Source of the DNA: Henricia sp. BOLD:AAB3569
Taxonomy: Eukaryota > Echinodermata > Asteroidea > Spinulosida > Echinasteridae
Reading direction: 5' to 3'
Length of the DNA stretch: 64,000 nt
Assembly: GCA_037783545.1 (NCBI GenBank)
Contig: JBBELK010000490.1
Span: 806,001 to 870,000 of the forward strand
The notes under the pieces are model-generated. The model saw only the letters and a list, made by a program, of their open reading frames with translations. It did no database searches and was not told the DNA's origin. Each line of letters starts with the position of its first letter. Position 1 is the first letter of the stretch. Below, piece by piece: positions 43,809-55,204 of this stretch. The position numbers were made by a program, and so were the translations under genes.

Positions 43809-43885
43809 AGGTTACAGCGCCAAACGGTGACATACCAAAACCATTGTAGTTGTGGTGTTTTTGTGGAACGTGTATAAAGGGTAAA
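43809..43885 (+). repeat. split direct repeat B2, right end of Ngaro element
   Basis: 77 bp, identical to B1; it forms the right terminus next to the Tc1 sequence TCAAAATG. Confidence 0.92.
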
Positions 43886-44034
43886 TCAAAATGTACAGCC
43901 ACCGCACGCTGTGTATTGCCAAATTCAAGGAGCTGGACAGCTCTAGCAACCTCAGCTTCAGTTAACTGACGGCGAACACCAGTACTCAGTCCCAGCAGAC
44001 AGACAACAAACAACAGAATTGTAATAACCTTCAT
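43886..44034 (-). pseudogene. Tc1 transposase copy B, N-terminal 50 codons
   Basis: The minus-strand ATG at 44034 encodes MKVITILLFVVCLLGLSTG followed by VRRQLTEAEVARAVQLLEFG and AVAVHF, cut by the Ngaro insertion at 43885. Aligns residue by residue with copy A (10246 onward). The hydrophobic leader looks like a secretion signal and is discussed in the findings. Confidence 0.9.
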
Positions 44035-44448
44035 TTTGTTGCAAGAAGTGATAACAACTAGTGATGACAAGTGTACCAATACCAACACCTTATACAGGGT
44101 AAAAGAACACGCATGTGGACACCCCCGTGTCCACGTGTTAGAAGACACGCATGATTTCACCAACATTGTTGAGTATTGGTTGAGAATCAATTGACAACAC
44201 CTGGATGATTTTCACATAACTTTAATGCCTTTTGTTCTAACGGTGGCCCATATAGACCATGACAAAAACATTATGTTCTCTTGTTCCTTTAATTCTTTTG
44301 AGTAGTGTATAATGCGCGTGGGTCCGCAAGCATAGTAGGAAAACAATATGCATAAACTGGTACCCATCTCCATAGGCAGAATACCAATTGCACAAGTTTT
44401 TCCCACCAGCTGTCCGGACAGAGTGGTTTGCGTCGCATTTCCCTCCCC

Positions 44449-44502
44449 CCCACCACCCCCCCCACCCCCCCCCCCCATCCCCCCACCCCCCCCCCCCCCC
44501 CT
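44449..44502. repeat. poly-C low-complexity run
   Basis: Runs of C with occasional A or T. The Pro- or Gly-rich frames here are artefacts. Confidence 0.9.
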
Positions 44503-44639
44503 TAAAATGTACCAATTTAATGCAGAAATCAAAGTTTTAAGCAATTTCTACCGATGACTTACAGGGCATGCACGTCAGAACGTTGTCCGAATTTTGTCAA
44601 ATGTTTCAAGACGTAGTAGATGGCTAAATTGACGATTCC

Positions 44640-45340
44640 GTAAAGCCTAAAGCCTAGGTCACACCAACGCCGGATACAACAAGGATTATCCCGGGTAGCC
44701 ACGGGCCCAGAATGACCCTCTTCCGGGGCGAATCGGGATGAAATCGTCCAGACAGTCCCCTCGACGGTGGAAAACCCCAGACACCCCCGTACTGTCCCGT
44801 ACCATGACGGACCCAACACGGAAACAGTACGTTTTACCAAGGATTGACTACGGACCCAACACGGATCTACCCCGTACTACCACGGACCCAACACGTTTCA
44901 CCACGAACTGTCCCGAACTGTCCCGGAAGAGCTACGGATGCACCCTGAACCATCCCGGACCCAACACGGACCCAACACGAACCGTCACGGAGACTATAAA
45001 TACAGGTGGATTTTTCATTGGTTTTCACTTTTCGACAGGACTTTGACGAGGCAACATCGTTACGTAATCACGATATCATCATCGAAATTCACTACATCAT
45101 CATCGTAATACGTGGTAATACGTGGTCGTCCGTGTCTCCTCCGGCCCCATTTGGGGCCATCCGTAGCTCTACCGTGCTGGGTCCGTGTTAAATCCGTGGT
45201 TGTCCGGGTCAAACCGTGTTGGGTCCGGGATGAATCGGGAAAAACTTTGTCATCTGTAGTAGATCCTTGGTGTGTCCGTGGTGGTTCGTGGTGACACTGT
45301 GTTGTGTCCGGGGTGGTCCGGGGTGGTACGTGGCGACAAC
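44640..45340. mobile_element. foldback region of CGGACCCAACACGG repeats
   Basis: The left half repeats (C/A)GGACCCAACACG about seven times (44811-44980). The right half carries the inverted form CGTGTTGGGTCCG and GTCCGTG-type words (45125-45320) around an AT-rich centre (45000-45115). Thus the block is one large hairpin made of a short repeat and its inverse. GGTCACACCAACGCCGG at the left margin looks like a foldback-element terminus. Confidence 0.72.
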
Positions 45341-45914
45341 GTATATCACTATCAAGCACCGCGGTAAAGCTCGGAAGGCTGCACACACACACCAGTATCA
45401 CAACACACACCAAATGATCTTTACATGAAACATGACACATACCTTCGCTCACATTATGTTACAGTTTCGACACGAGACTACCCGAGAACCTGCACTTCTA
45501 GGGGTTTTTGAGACGCACAGCTCTAGAGGTCAGCTCTTGGACCTACAAGAAATCCGTCACTTTTATCAAATCCATCACATTTATCAATGAAATCTAAGCT
45601 ATAAAACCACTCTACTCAGTTACAGTCATAAAAAATCCTATTTGGAGCTGGTTTTGTGAGTTAAAACAAATATATTTAGTTTTTATGCTAATGTATGCAT
45701 ATTCATGACCAAGGTCATGATGTCACAAGAGGCAAACACGGAAAATAATAATCAAATGTGCACAAAAGATTCCACTTTTTTCTTAAACTTCCTTGAAATG
45801 TTGTAATCCATGGCTGTTTGAGTTTGTTTTCCATTTTGCCTGTTGTTAAGCCATGACAAAACTGGGGGAGCTAGAGAAAACTGCAGCAATTTGCTTCAAG
45901 TCCAACTTACAGAT
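45341..45914. other. unassigned non-coding stretch
   Basis: No gene or element recognised. Confidence 0.4.
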
Positions 45915-46347
45915 GGGTCTTTCCACACTAATGGGCCTATTTGAAAGATAAGTCAATAATTCCATTCAAATGTCTTTAGTTTATCTCAAACTTAAAGAAA
46001 TTTCCTTGTACTATTGTCAGGAGATAACTTTTGCCCCAAAAGGTAAGAAATTGCGGCCGAAACATACATTTCTGAAAAGCTCGTGTACAAATGTTCCTAT
46101 TACATATGTAACATGGACAGACCAATTTGTGACATTTGTTTATGTCTGTGTTACATACGTAATATGAAAATTTGTGCACGGGGTTTTCAGAAATGTATGT
46201 TGTAGGAATATTTTTCCTACTCCTTGGGGTAAAAGTTATTTCCTCGGTTTAACTGGATAATGTAAAAATAAAATTAAGACATTTGAAGTGAACTTGGACC
46301 TAAGATCTTGTATGTCACAGAAATGTACCCCATTACTGTGGAAAGAC
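45915..46347. mobile_element. palindromic MITE, GGGTCTTTCCACA family, second member
   Basis: The ends are GATGGGTCTTTCCACACTAATG and its inverse CATTACTGTGGAAAGACCCA. The arms pair around about 46115 (CATACATTTCTGAAAA and TTTTCAGAAATGTATG; GTTACATACGTAATATG near the centre). Shares only terminal 13-15 bp with 34104-34513. Confidence 0.85.
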
Positions 46348-46725
46348 CCAGTTTTCCCTTCCGTCTTCCTTAAGTGATGCACTCCAAACAGCGCCCTATG
46401 TCTGTGAGTTATTGCAATGAAACCTTTAAAGTTGAAAAAGTCTACCTTTTATTGATTTTACATCGAAACGAACAATAGTAAGTAATCTGTCATATGAAGC
46501 AAATATTAGGCACAAAGCTGTTTAGCACGTCATGGGCCCTTTAAGGAGAGTATTGTTGATAATTGCCTTCTTAACCACAAGTTGACTGTATTTAAGAAAC
46601 TTCTGTTCTCATCAGGAAATGCCATGATAGGAAACTTGCATTTTTTATGGGAAAGGATACACCAAATGTCCTTCCTTGTCTTTTATTGTTGCCCCTAACT
46701 ACCATAGCGTGCTGCTAAAATTAAG
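46348..46725. other. dispersed repeat fragment
   Basis: 46380-46545 resembles the inverse of 36585-36740. The rest is unassigned. Confidence 0.5.
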
Positions 46726-46729
46726 GTGC

Positions 46730-48060
46730 TGTCACAGGGCGCTGCTCTAAAGGATGCTTTCCCACAACAGCACGCGGATAAAGGGGGCTGTCACACCACA
46801 AGGACCGACTACAGGACGCGTTCCTTCCATAGGGGACAGTTAAAAGATGTTGTCACACCATATAACACTGCCATCTCCTTCTCACCATAGCACTCAGTTG
46901 AAGGGTCTGACACACCATAATGTGCTGCTAAAGGTCACTTTGCCACCATAGCGCGCAGCTAAAGGGTGCTATCATCCCATAAGGCTCTGCTAAAGGGCGC
47001 CATCACACCATAGCGAGCGGCCAAAGGGTGCTGTCTCACCTTATGGCGCTGCTAGAGGGCGCCTCCCCACCATGTACCATATGGCATGGCTAAAAGGTCC
47101 TATCACACCATAAGGTGCCTCTAAAGCTCGCCTTCCCACCATGCCCGAAGTCTAAAGGGTGCTGTTACTCCATAAGATTCCGCCTTCCCACAATAAGGCT
47201 TGGCTAAATGGTGCCAACAGATGCCGCTATAAATGGCGCCATACCAACATAGCGTGCCGGTAACACCATAAGGCGCTGCCAAATGGTGCCTTCCCACCGC
47301 AGCGTGCTGCTAAAGGGTGACGTCACACCATCTTCCCACCATATGGCGTGGCTCAAGGGTGCTGTCACACCATAATGTGCTGCTTAAGAGCGCCTTCCCG
47401 CCATAGGGCACTGCTAAAGGGTGCGGCCACACCATAAGATGCCGCTAAAGTATGCCCTTCCAAATAGGGCGCGACTAAAGGGTGCTATTATACGATAAGA
47501 TGCGGCTAAAGTGTGCCCTTCCACCATAGGGCGCGGCTAAAGCTTGGGTGTTGTTAGACGATAAGATGCCACTAATAAAGGGCGCCATTCCATCATAACG
47601 TGCCAGTAATACCATAAGGCACTGCCGAAGGGTGCCTTCACACCATAGCGTGCTGATAAGAGTGCTGTCCCATCATAAGGCGCCGCTAAATGGCACCTTC
47701 CCATCATATGGTGCAGCTAAAGTGGGCTGGTTACACCATAAGGCACTGCTAAAGGGTGCCTTCCCACCATCATAAGCACAGCTAAAGGGTGCTGTTACAC
47801 CATAAGATGCCGCTAAAGGGTGACATACCAACATACCGTGCGACTGGAGGGTGCCAGTAACACCATAATGCACTGTCAAAGGGCGCATTTTCACCATATC
47901 GTGCTGCTAAAGGGTGCTGTCACACCATCTTCCCACCATAGGATGTGGCTAAAGGGTTGTGTCACACCATAAGGCAATGCTAAAAGGCGCATTCCCACCG
48001 TAGGTGCGGCTAAGGGGTGCTGCTACACCATAATATGCCACTTAACCCGAGCGTCAATCC
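46730..48060. repeat. satellite of alternating ~32-bp half units
   Basis: About 40 diverged units of two types alternate: GCTAAAGGGTGCTGTCACACC-like (type a) and GCTAAAGGGCGCCTTCCCACC-like (type b). Each is followed by ATA(A/G)(G/C)GC(G/A)(C/T)TGCTAAA. The basic period is about 32 bp and the higher-order period about 65 bp. Copy divergence is high, so the array is old. The minus-strand frame near 47.7-47.9 kb is a repeat translation. Confidence 0.88.
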
Positions 48061-49195
48061 CCAAAACAGACGCGGTTGATCCTAGCGACTGTTTTGAAGA
48101 GTATGTTTGTTTTACCCATATATGGCCTTCTTTGGTGGACGAAGTACAAGTCAAATGGTCTGAATATGTTGAATGGAGATCCCTTACATCATATAAACTG
48201 GAAATTTGACTTATCCGACAATATATACAAGCCCAACCCCTAGAAGTACACAAGCCCTGCCCCACTCAAATCATGCAGTGATAAATGGTGATTGTGCGTA
48301 ATTGACATTTTGCTGGGGATTATTTCCACTGGATTGAAAGGTATTTGTTGTGTACATAATACACTTCGTCTGGGTCAGCGATTGGTTGAACACAGCTGTT
48401 GTTTGCATACAGGACTGGGAAAGCATGGGTGATTGATTGTGCGGCAAACCAAATGCGGCATTACAAGAGGATCAGGTTTTGTACACATTTCAATGAGGAT
48501 TCCCTGAATGCCCTGCTTCCTGTGGTTCACTGTGGCCGAAGGGTGAACCCCGGATTAAAGATGACAGCACGGGCTTAAATTAGAAGGGTTGATAGAGGAA
48601 TACCTTGGGTTTATGCTTTATTAGCCCAAAAAAACGTTTAGTAATAAAACAAACCTGCAAATGTGTACTTCGACAACGGTACCATTAAAGATCAGAGGGT
48701 TAAGGGCGTTAATCAACCAAAAATGATAGACAGAAGCCCCTGAGAAAATTTAGAGTTATAAATTCAGCTTCTAGAGGATCAAAAACATATAATTGGATTC
48801 CAAGATCATTCAAATCGGACAATTCTCTGGCATTTTATGAGGTCATGTCATAAGGATATGGTGGCCATCTTGAAAAATGGCGTCCATCTTGAAAAATGGC
48901 GGCCATTTTGAATTTTCAAGTGGCTAACGGGCTTTTCTAAAAAAAAAGTGGCTCAAGAGGGATATACATGTAAAATTTGGTGCTTGTATCCAGTTTTGAA
49001 GGATTGTTTCACTTATCTGCTGTACTATATTTGTAGGGCTAGGCGCCACGCTGCCAACTCCAAGTTCGAACTGCAACTGACAAAATCACACGGCCAGCGC
49101 CCAGACATAAGACAATGCGCGCTTCGGATTAGTCGCCGCGCCGTGCATAATTCATAGACGCGCTACTATAAGTCTACTGTAAACCTGTTTCGCCA
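48061..49195. other. unassigned non-coding stretch
   Basis: It includes a doubled phrase GGCCATCTTGAAAAATGGCG / TCCATCTTGAAAAATGGCGG at 48863-48905. No supported exon. Confidence 0.45.
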
Positions 49196-49334
49196 CAATA
49201 TATTAAATTTTTATTGGCCAAATATGGAATAACTCCTTTCAAATTGTTATATTGCGCGCAGCTATTGCGTGTGGAACGTTGCACTATTCGATAATGCACA
49301 AATATATGTGCGATGTTATATATAACCGCCGAAC

Positions 49335-49650
49335 CCCGAATAGGACGACACTTTTGGCTAGAATCCCGCCAGTGACCACTAAAACCACAAAATTCTCGGT
49401 AAAAAGATCGTAAATGGACACTAATTTTCTCCTGAAAATCTCTATAAAACCATTTTTTGCAATCTAGACGAAAATGGTTACAAACCTAATAGAAATGGTT
49501 ACAAACCTAATAAAAATGGTTTTTGACCTAATTAAGATGCTTTTTGGAGCCATTGTTGTTAGGACGACCGGCGATCGGTCGTCCTAACGCGACCGGTCGT
49601 CCCAACACTATTGTTTAACCCCAAATCGGTCTTCCTATTCATGAATTAGT
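49335..49650. mobile_element. AGGACGACC-ended MITE, copy 1
   Basis: The left part CGAATAGGACGAC and right part GGTCTTCCTATTCATG are diverged inverted ends. The interior has ACGAAAATGGTTACAAACCT, repeated, and the palindrome GTTAGGACGACCG..CGGTCGTCCTAAC. Copy 2 is at 50171-50482. Confidence 0.78.
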
Positions 49651-49654
49651 AGTA

Positions 49655-50160
49655 ATATACATATATGTGCGATGTTAAACATATATGTGCGATGTTTGAT
49701 ATATATGTGCGATGTTTTTTCATATGTATGCGATGTTGAAAATATATGTGCAATAATTTGACATATATATGCAATTTGTTTTCATATGTATGCCATGTTA
49801 AAAATATATGTGCAATAATTTGACATATATATTCAATGTTTTTTCATATGTATGCGATGTTAAAAATATATGTGCAATAATTTGACATATATATGCAATG
49901 TTAAACATATATGTGCGATGTTAAACATATATGTGCGATGTTTGATATATATGTGCGATGTTTTTTCATATGTATGCGATGTTGAAAATATATGTGCAAT
50001 AATTTGACATATATATGCAATTTGTTTTCATATGTATGCCATGTTAAAAATATATGTGCAATAATTTGACATATATATGCAATGTTTTTTTCATATGTAT
50101 GCGATGTTAAAAATATATGTGCAATAATTTGACATATATATGCAATGTTAAATAACTACT
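49655..50160. repeat. ATATGTGCGATG minisatellite
   Basis: About 25 units of roughly 20 bp: CATATATGTGCGATGTT, CATATGTATGCGATGTT, AATATATGTGCAATAATTTG. A block of about 250 bp is itself repeated once (49670-49880 and 49905-50120). The same units occur at 51820-52110 and, inverted, at 55620-55930. Confidence 0.88.
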
Positions 50161-50170
50161 TTTCCCGTAT

Positions 50171-50482
50171 TAGGACGACCGTTTTGGAAAGAGTGCTCTG
50201 GGGAACCACTAAAACGGCAAATTTGTCGGCAAGAAACTCTGCCGTTGACACCCATTTTTTCGACTTAAAGTTCTCATAAAAATGTTTTTCAACCTAGACG
50301 AAAATGGTTACAAACCTAATAAAAATGGTAAGAAAACCTAATAAAAATGGTTTTTGACCTAATAAAGATGGTTTTTGAAGCACTTGGCGTTAGGACGACC
50401 GGCTATCGGTCGCCCTAATGCGGTCGGTCGTCCTAATACGCCTTTTTTACCCATAACCGGTCGCCCTAATACGGGAAAGGCA
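50171..50482. mobile_element. AGGACGACC-ended MITE, copy 2
   Basis: The ends CCCGTATTAGGACGACCG and, inverted, CCCGTATTAGGGCGACCG are an 18-bp inverted repeat. The same interior landmarks as copy 1 are present. It is inserted inside the ATATGTGCGATG array, which resumes at 50490. Confidence 0.85.
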
Positions 50483-51819
50483 GGTTGTTTTTTTCATATG
50501 TATGCGATGTTAAAAATATATGTGCAATATTTCACCAGCCGGAACCTAGCACGAATTTCGGGCTGCTATTTTCACGGCTTCCGGAAATGATCGAAAGCTA
50601 GATGAAAAGTTAGGCATAGATGCTGCGCTTTTCAAATGATTTTGTACCATCGTAAAAAGGAAAAATTGCACAATAGTTTTCATCTAATCTGTAAAGAATA
50701 TCCTCAAGTTTATTTTATAAGCGCCCCGAAAGATTTGGTCAGGATAAACCTCAACCCAATTAAATTTATGATTCGCGAGGGTTGCCAATCGGCGCCCCTT
50801 GCACACAGTTTTTATAAACCCAGTTCGCTATTCATTGTACAGTGGGCTATGATTCGCTACGGGTGCCAATCAGGGCCCCTTACACATGCACACACTTGTA
50901 GTTTTTATAAACCAAGTTCGCTATTCATTGTACAGTTGGATATGATTTGCGAGGGGTGCCAGGGGTAAATTCGCGAGGGGTAATTTTTAAAACCCAGTTT
51001 CTAAATTACAACATAGAAATATTGTAAAAAGCATTGTTTCTGGTATGATTTTCTGATAATTAAGATAATCTCCTTACAATCTAAGAACATTTGTCGTCTT
51101 AAGAAGAAACACGTGTGAATTTGACTTTTTGTAATAGAAAATGGGAGTTTTAGAGCAAGAAGGAAATCAATAAAGATTATCACCCATCAAATATAGAGAT
51201 AATTGTCTTCGTTGTTGTAATTTCTGTGTTTTGCGTTTTTGTTCGTTCATCTGGCGTTTTAGAAATTCTATTAAAAGACAACCGCGCTATTACCCGTGCA
51301 AAAATGGTATATCATGGTTTTCAATAAAGACAAAATGTTTCCGATCGTGTAACATACACCGTGGAGAATTTGTGCCTATTTTTTGATCTATCCTTGAAAA
51401 AATGTAATTGGGCTGAGGTTTTAATTCCCCTGACCAAATCTTTCGGGGCGCTTATAAAATAAACTTGAGGATATGTTCTCACTGATTAAAAGGGAATTTT
51501 TCCCTTTAACGATGGTGACAAAATCATTGAAAAAGCGCGGCATATGTGTGTAAAATTGTGCCTAACTTTCCATCTAGCTTTCGAGCATTTCCGGAAGCCG
51601 TAAAAATAACAATATGTACAGCCATAGTTGGGGTCTCATTTAATTAGACTGGTTTCCGTCCCAATATATTACGTCTGGATACTTCGTAGGGAACGGGAAC
51701 CAGTCTAGCCTTTAATATGTGTGCGGTGTTCTGGACTGGTTCCCGTCCACATATTCCACACAGGAGACGTGATATGTGAGTATGGCGTGTGAACCGTTGC
51801 AATATTCGATAATGCACAA

Positions 51820-52110
51820 ATATATGTGCGATGTTTGATATATATGTGCGATGTTTGATATATATGTGCGATGTTTGATATATATGTGCGATGTTTTTTC
51901 ATATGTATGCGATGTTTGAGAATATATGTGCAATAATTTGACATATATATGCAATGTTTGTTCATATGAATGCGATGTTTGATATATATGTGCAATAATT
52001 TGACATATATATATGCAATGTTCTTTCATATGTGTGCGATGTTAGAAATATATGTGCAATAATTTGACATATATATGCAATGTTAAAAATATATGTGCGA
52101 TATTTCGACA
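51820..52110. repeat. ATATGTGCGATG minisatellite, second block
   Basis: Same units as at 49655-50160; expanded on the left side of the palindrome only. His/Ile/Tyr-rich minus-strand frames are repeat translations. Confidence 0.88.
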
Positions 52111-52365
52111 TATATGTGGGATATTTCAATGTGTGGGGTCGCGGTGTTCGTCATATGTGGGTATGATCTTTCATAGATTGGTTCCCGATCCCTATAGATT
52201 GGTTCGCTTATTGCGAAAGTGTGGACGGGAACCAGTCTATTCTCCTGTGTGGAATATGTGGACGGGAACCAGTCTAGATATTTCAATGTACATGCTAGAC
52301 TGGTTCCCGGTCCACATATTCAACATACAACGACTGAATAATTCAGTCTAGTCAAAACATTTTTG

Positions 52366-52647
52366 TTGTTGTTGTATATTTTATGGCATTTTCGGCAACT
52401 AAGGCCCTTTATGCCATCAACTATACGGTTTTAGCTTTAACTATACTATATTATCAACTTGAGATGACGAAGAAGGAGTTGCAGTTTTAGAAGTGGGAGG
52501 AAAACCCCCAGAGAAATGCCCCAAGGGAAAACCCACGCGGTCAAGTAGGGACTGCAAACCCAATCCACATACACGCCCCGGATTCGAACCCGGGACCCCA
52601 GAGGTGAAAGGCGAGGAAAGAACCCGTACGCCAACCCGACCGCCCCC
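52366..52647 (-). mobile_element. tRNA-derived SINE with CAA tail, copy 2
   Basis: Over 95% like the copy at 3409-3694 by eye, same orientation, box B at 52580-52590. It is flanked by a 12-bp duplication AAAACATTTTTG (52354-52365 and 52648-52659). A paralogous empty site exists at about 56695-56735 (CAGTCTAGTCAAAACATTTT followed by TGGTCCGGGTA), which proves the insertion boundaries. Confidence 0.93.
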
Positions 52648-54404
52648 AAAACATTTTTGGTCCGAGTACCAGACTAGGTAGCACCCAGCTATTAATCACG
52701 TGATGTGAAACACGTGCGCGATGATAACCGTTTCTCCTTTGTTTATTCAGAGACGTAAAGAGAAAAATGGGTTTTGTTTGTGTATTTTAACTTAGCAATG
52801 AAAATAGCGTCCAAAAATAATATCGACGAGGAAAGAAATTCAATGTAATTTTCAGTTTGGATGTGTAAGCTTTATGAAATTGCTCATGGTAGCCACAGAC
52901 CTTTGTGGATGTGGAAGCAAAAAGGTTAATTACTGCACTTTTTTAGAACCAGATAAATTATTGTGCAAAACATCGGTCTTTTGAGAACGCGAAATTTCAG
53001 AATGGTCATGAGAAAAATATGAAAAATTATATGGTATCAACATTTCAACCCCTATTGGAAAAATGGGTGGCTCAAAAATGTGATCTGGACACGCTCCTTT
53101 AAAGGATCGAGCGCCAGATCACATTCTTGAGCCACCCATTTTTCCCATGGTAATTGAGATTTTGATATCTTATTGTCTGTCAAATTTTTCTCGTTACCAT
53201 TAAGAAATTTCACGTTCTCAATCTGTATATATTTTAAGGATATCGCCGGAAATAGACCGATGTTTTGCAAAATAATTTATCTAGCTGGTTCCATAGAACA
53301 GTGCAGTAATTCACCTTTTTGCTTCCACATCCAAACTGGGGATTGCATTAAAACAAATTCCCCGTCGATATTATTTTTGGGAGGTATTGTACGTATGATT
53401 GCTAAGTTAAAACAGACAAACAAAACCCTTTTTACTGAAAACGCTCCTTTAACGGCGAGTCACCCTTGCGGGCCCCATAACCTTTATTTCTGACCTTCAT
53501 CCGTCGCGTAGCCTATATGGTACGTGGTATGGTTTATTCAATTATGTCACGCCTAAATAAACAAAGGAGAAACGGCTTTTATCGCGCACGTGTTTCTCAT
53601 CACGTTATACACATCACGTGATTAATAGCTGGGTGTACGCACATATATTGAAAGATCATGCCCACATGTCACGTCTCCTGTGTGGAATATGTGGACGGGA
53701 ACCAGTCTAGAACACCGCCACATATTAAAGGCTAGACTGGTTCCCGTTCCCTACGAAGTATCCAGACGTAATATATTGGGACGGAAACCAGTCTAATTAA
53801 AGGCGACCCCAACTATGGCCGTTACATATTGTTATTTTTACGGCTTCCGGAAATGCTCGAAAGCTGGATGGAAAGTTAGGCACAATTTTACACACATATG
53901 CCGCGCTTTTTCAATGATTTCGTACCATCGTTAAAGGGAAAAATTCCCCATTTTTTCCCTTTTAATCAGTGAGAACATCCTCAAGTTTATTTTATAAGCG
54001 CCCCGAAAGATTTGGTCAGGGGAAAACCTCAGCCCAATTACATTTTTTAAAGGATAGATAAAAAAATAGGCACAAATTCTCCACGGTGTATGTTACACGA
54101 TCGGAAACATTTTGTCTTTATTGGAAACCATGATATACCATTTTTGCACGGTTGTCTTTTAACAGAATTTCTAAAACGCCAGATGAACGAACAAAAACGC
54201 AAAACGCAGAAATCACAACAACGAAGACAATTATCTCTATTTTTGATGGGTGATAATCTTTATTTATTTCCTTCTTGCTCTAAAACTCCCATGTTCTATT
54301 ACAAAAAGTCAAATTCCCACGTTTTTCTTCTTAAGACGACAAATGTTCTTAGATTGTAAGGAGATTATCTTAATTATCAGAAAATCATACCAGAAACAAT
54401 GCTT

Positions 54405-55204
54405 TTTTCTTTCTTTTTTGGTTACCTCTTTGTTTTCATTGTGTGCGGGATCGCATGCTTCCGAGCAACAGTGATTTGATTCGCTTTTGCGGCCCCAGAC
54501 CCGCATAATTATTGTTTTTGTGTGACTGTCACCTTTAAGTTGTTTTGTTTTTGTTTTTTGGGGGAACCCTTTTAGCATATTCAGGCTATGTCATGCCCTC
54601 ATTGCTTGTTTGAAATCAAGACGGCCATTCGTGCCTGCCGCACAACAGCTACTTAAAAGCGTGGAAGCCCTTGGAATAAGTGCGGAACACTGGACGAACC
54701 ACATGTGGAACATGGAGTGGCAAAATAACACCTCTAGACTCCGTGATTTCATAGCCGACGCCGACGCCGAGCCGCCGGGAATGTCCCTCGCAAGATCTGC
54801 GTGGGTCAGGCTTAACCGCCTGCGAACCGGCGTCGGTCGTTTTCGCTCAGACATGTACAAATGGGGACTGGCTCCTTCACCAGGATGCGAGTGTGGTGCC
54901 ACAGAACAGACTGCAGACCATGTCGTCCATGACTGTCCAATTCTTCGGCCCCCACATGGAACGCATGGCCTGAAGGCCCTGGACGATGAGACTGTTGAGT
55001 GGCTGATGACTTCCTGTCCGGAAATCTAGTCTGGAAAACAAGATCAGCTCATACGACGAAGAAGAAGAAGATTGCTTGTTTTTCTACAAGGAGTTCATGT
55101 GTGTCGTTCGTTATTTGTGTACTCTGTTTCAAATTGTCTTTTCTATATTTTATGTTTGTATATGTACTTTGTTTTGGTCGAATAAATAATAATAATAATA
55201 ATAA
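54405..55204 (+). mobile_element. 5'-truncated LINE with AAT tail
   Basis: An insertion of about 800 bp in the right arm of the palindrome; the corresponding left-arm site (51018-51040) is uninterrupted. It carries the C-terminal coding part at 54610-55029 and ends GAATAAATAATAATAATAAT. The upstream 200 bases (54405-54600) have no assigned origin. Confidence 0.8.
54610..55029 (+). pseudogene. LINE ORF2 C-terminus, Cys/His cluster
   Basis: An open frame of 139 codons includes SLARSAWVRLNRLRTGVGRF, then KWGLAPSPGCECGATEQTAD and HVVHDCPILRPPHG. The C-x-C...H...C cluster after an RLRTG motif is the usual end of many LINE ORF2 proteins downstream of RT. It lacks the RT itself, so it is a 5'-truncated copy. 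This lineage is different from the I-group LINE at 4038 (different tail and terminal motif). Confidence 0.8.

Larger units (their letters stand above)
39451..43885 (+). mobile_element. Ngaro/PAT-type tyrosine-recombinase retrotransposon
   Basis: The 4.4-kb insertion has split direct repeats in the order A1 (39451-39623), internal region, B1 (43290-43366), A2 (43368-43540), spacer, B2 (43809-43885). A1 and A2 are identical over 173 bp, and B1 and B2 over 77 bp. B1 and A2 abut, as expected for a repeat that templates the circular junction. The internal region holds remnants of gag, RT, RNase H and a tyrosine recombinase in DIRS order. No target duplication was created: GGACACAT and TCAAAATG flank it and copy A reads GGACACATCAAAATG. 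This is the known architecture of Ngaro and PAT elements. Confidence 0.9.
38227..44307 (-). mobile_element. Tc1-like transposon, copy B, interrupted
   Basis: Same family as copy A. It has 144-bp inverted repeats at 38227-38370 and 44164-44307, with TA on each side (38225-38226 and 44308-44309). The element's own sequence is 38227-39450 plus 43886-44307; the middle is a Ngaro-type retroelement. It lies about 50 bp inside the intron after the proposed donor of the WW-domain exon. Its 5' UTR (44035-44163) has CCTTATACAGGG (TATAAGG on the minus strand). Confidence 0.92.

Noticed and set aside
46730..48060. CRISPR-like or coding repeat array
   Set aside because: There is no spacer/repeat distinction and all parts repeat; the reading frames are not maintained.
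49655..50160. CRISPR-like array
   Set aside because: The units are contiguous diverged minisatellite repeats without unique spacers of constant length, and the context is eukaryotic.
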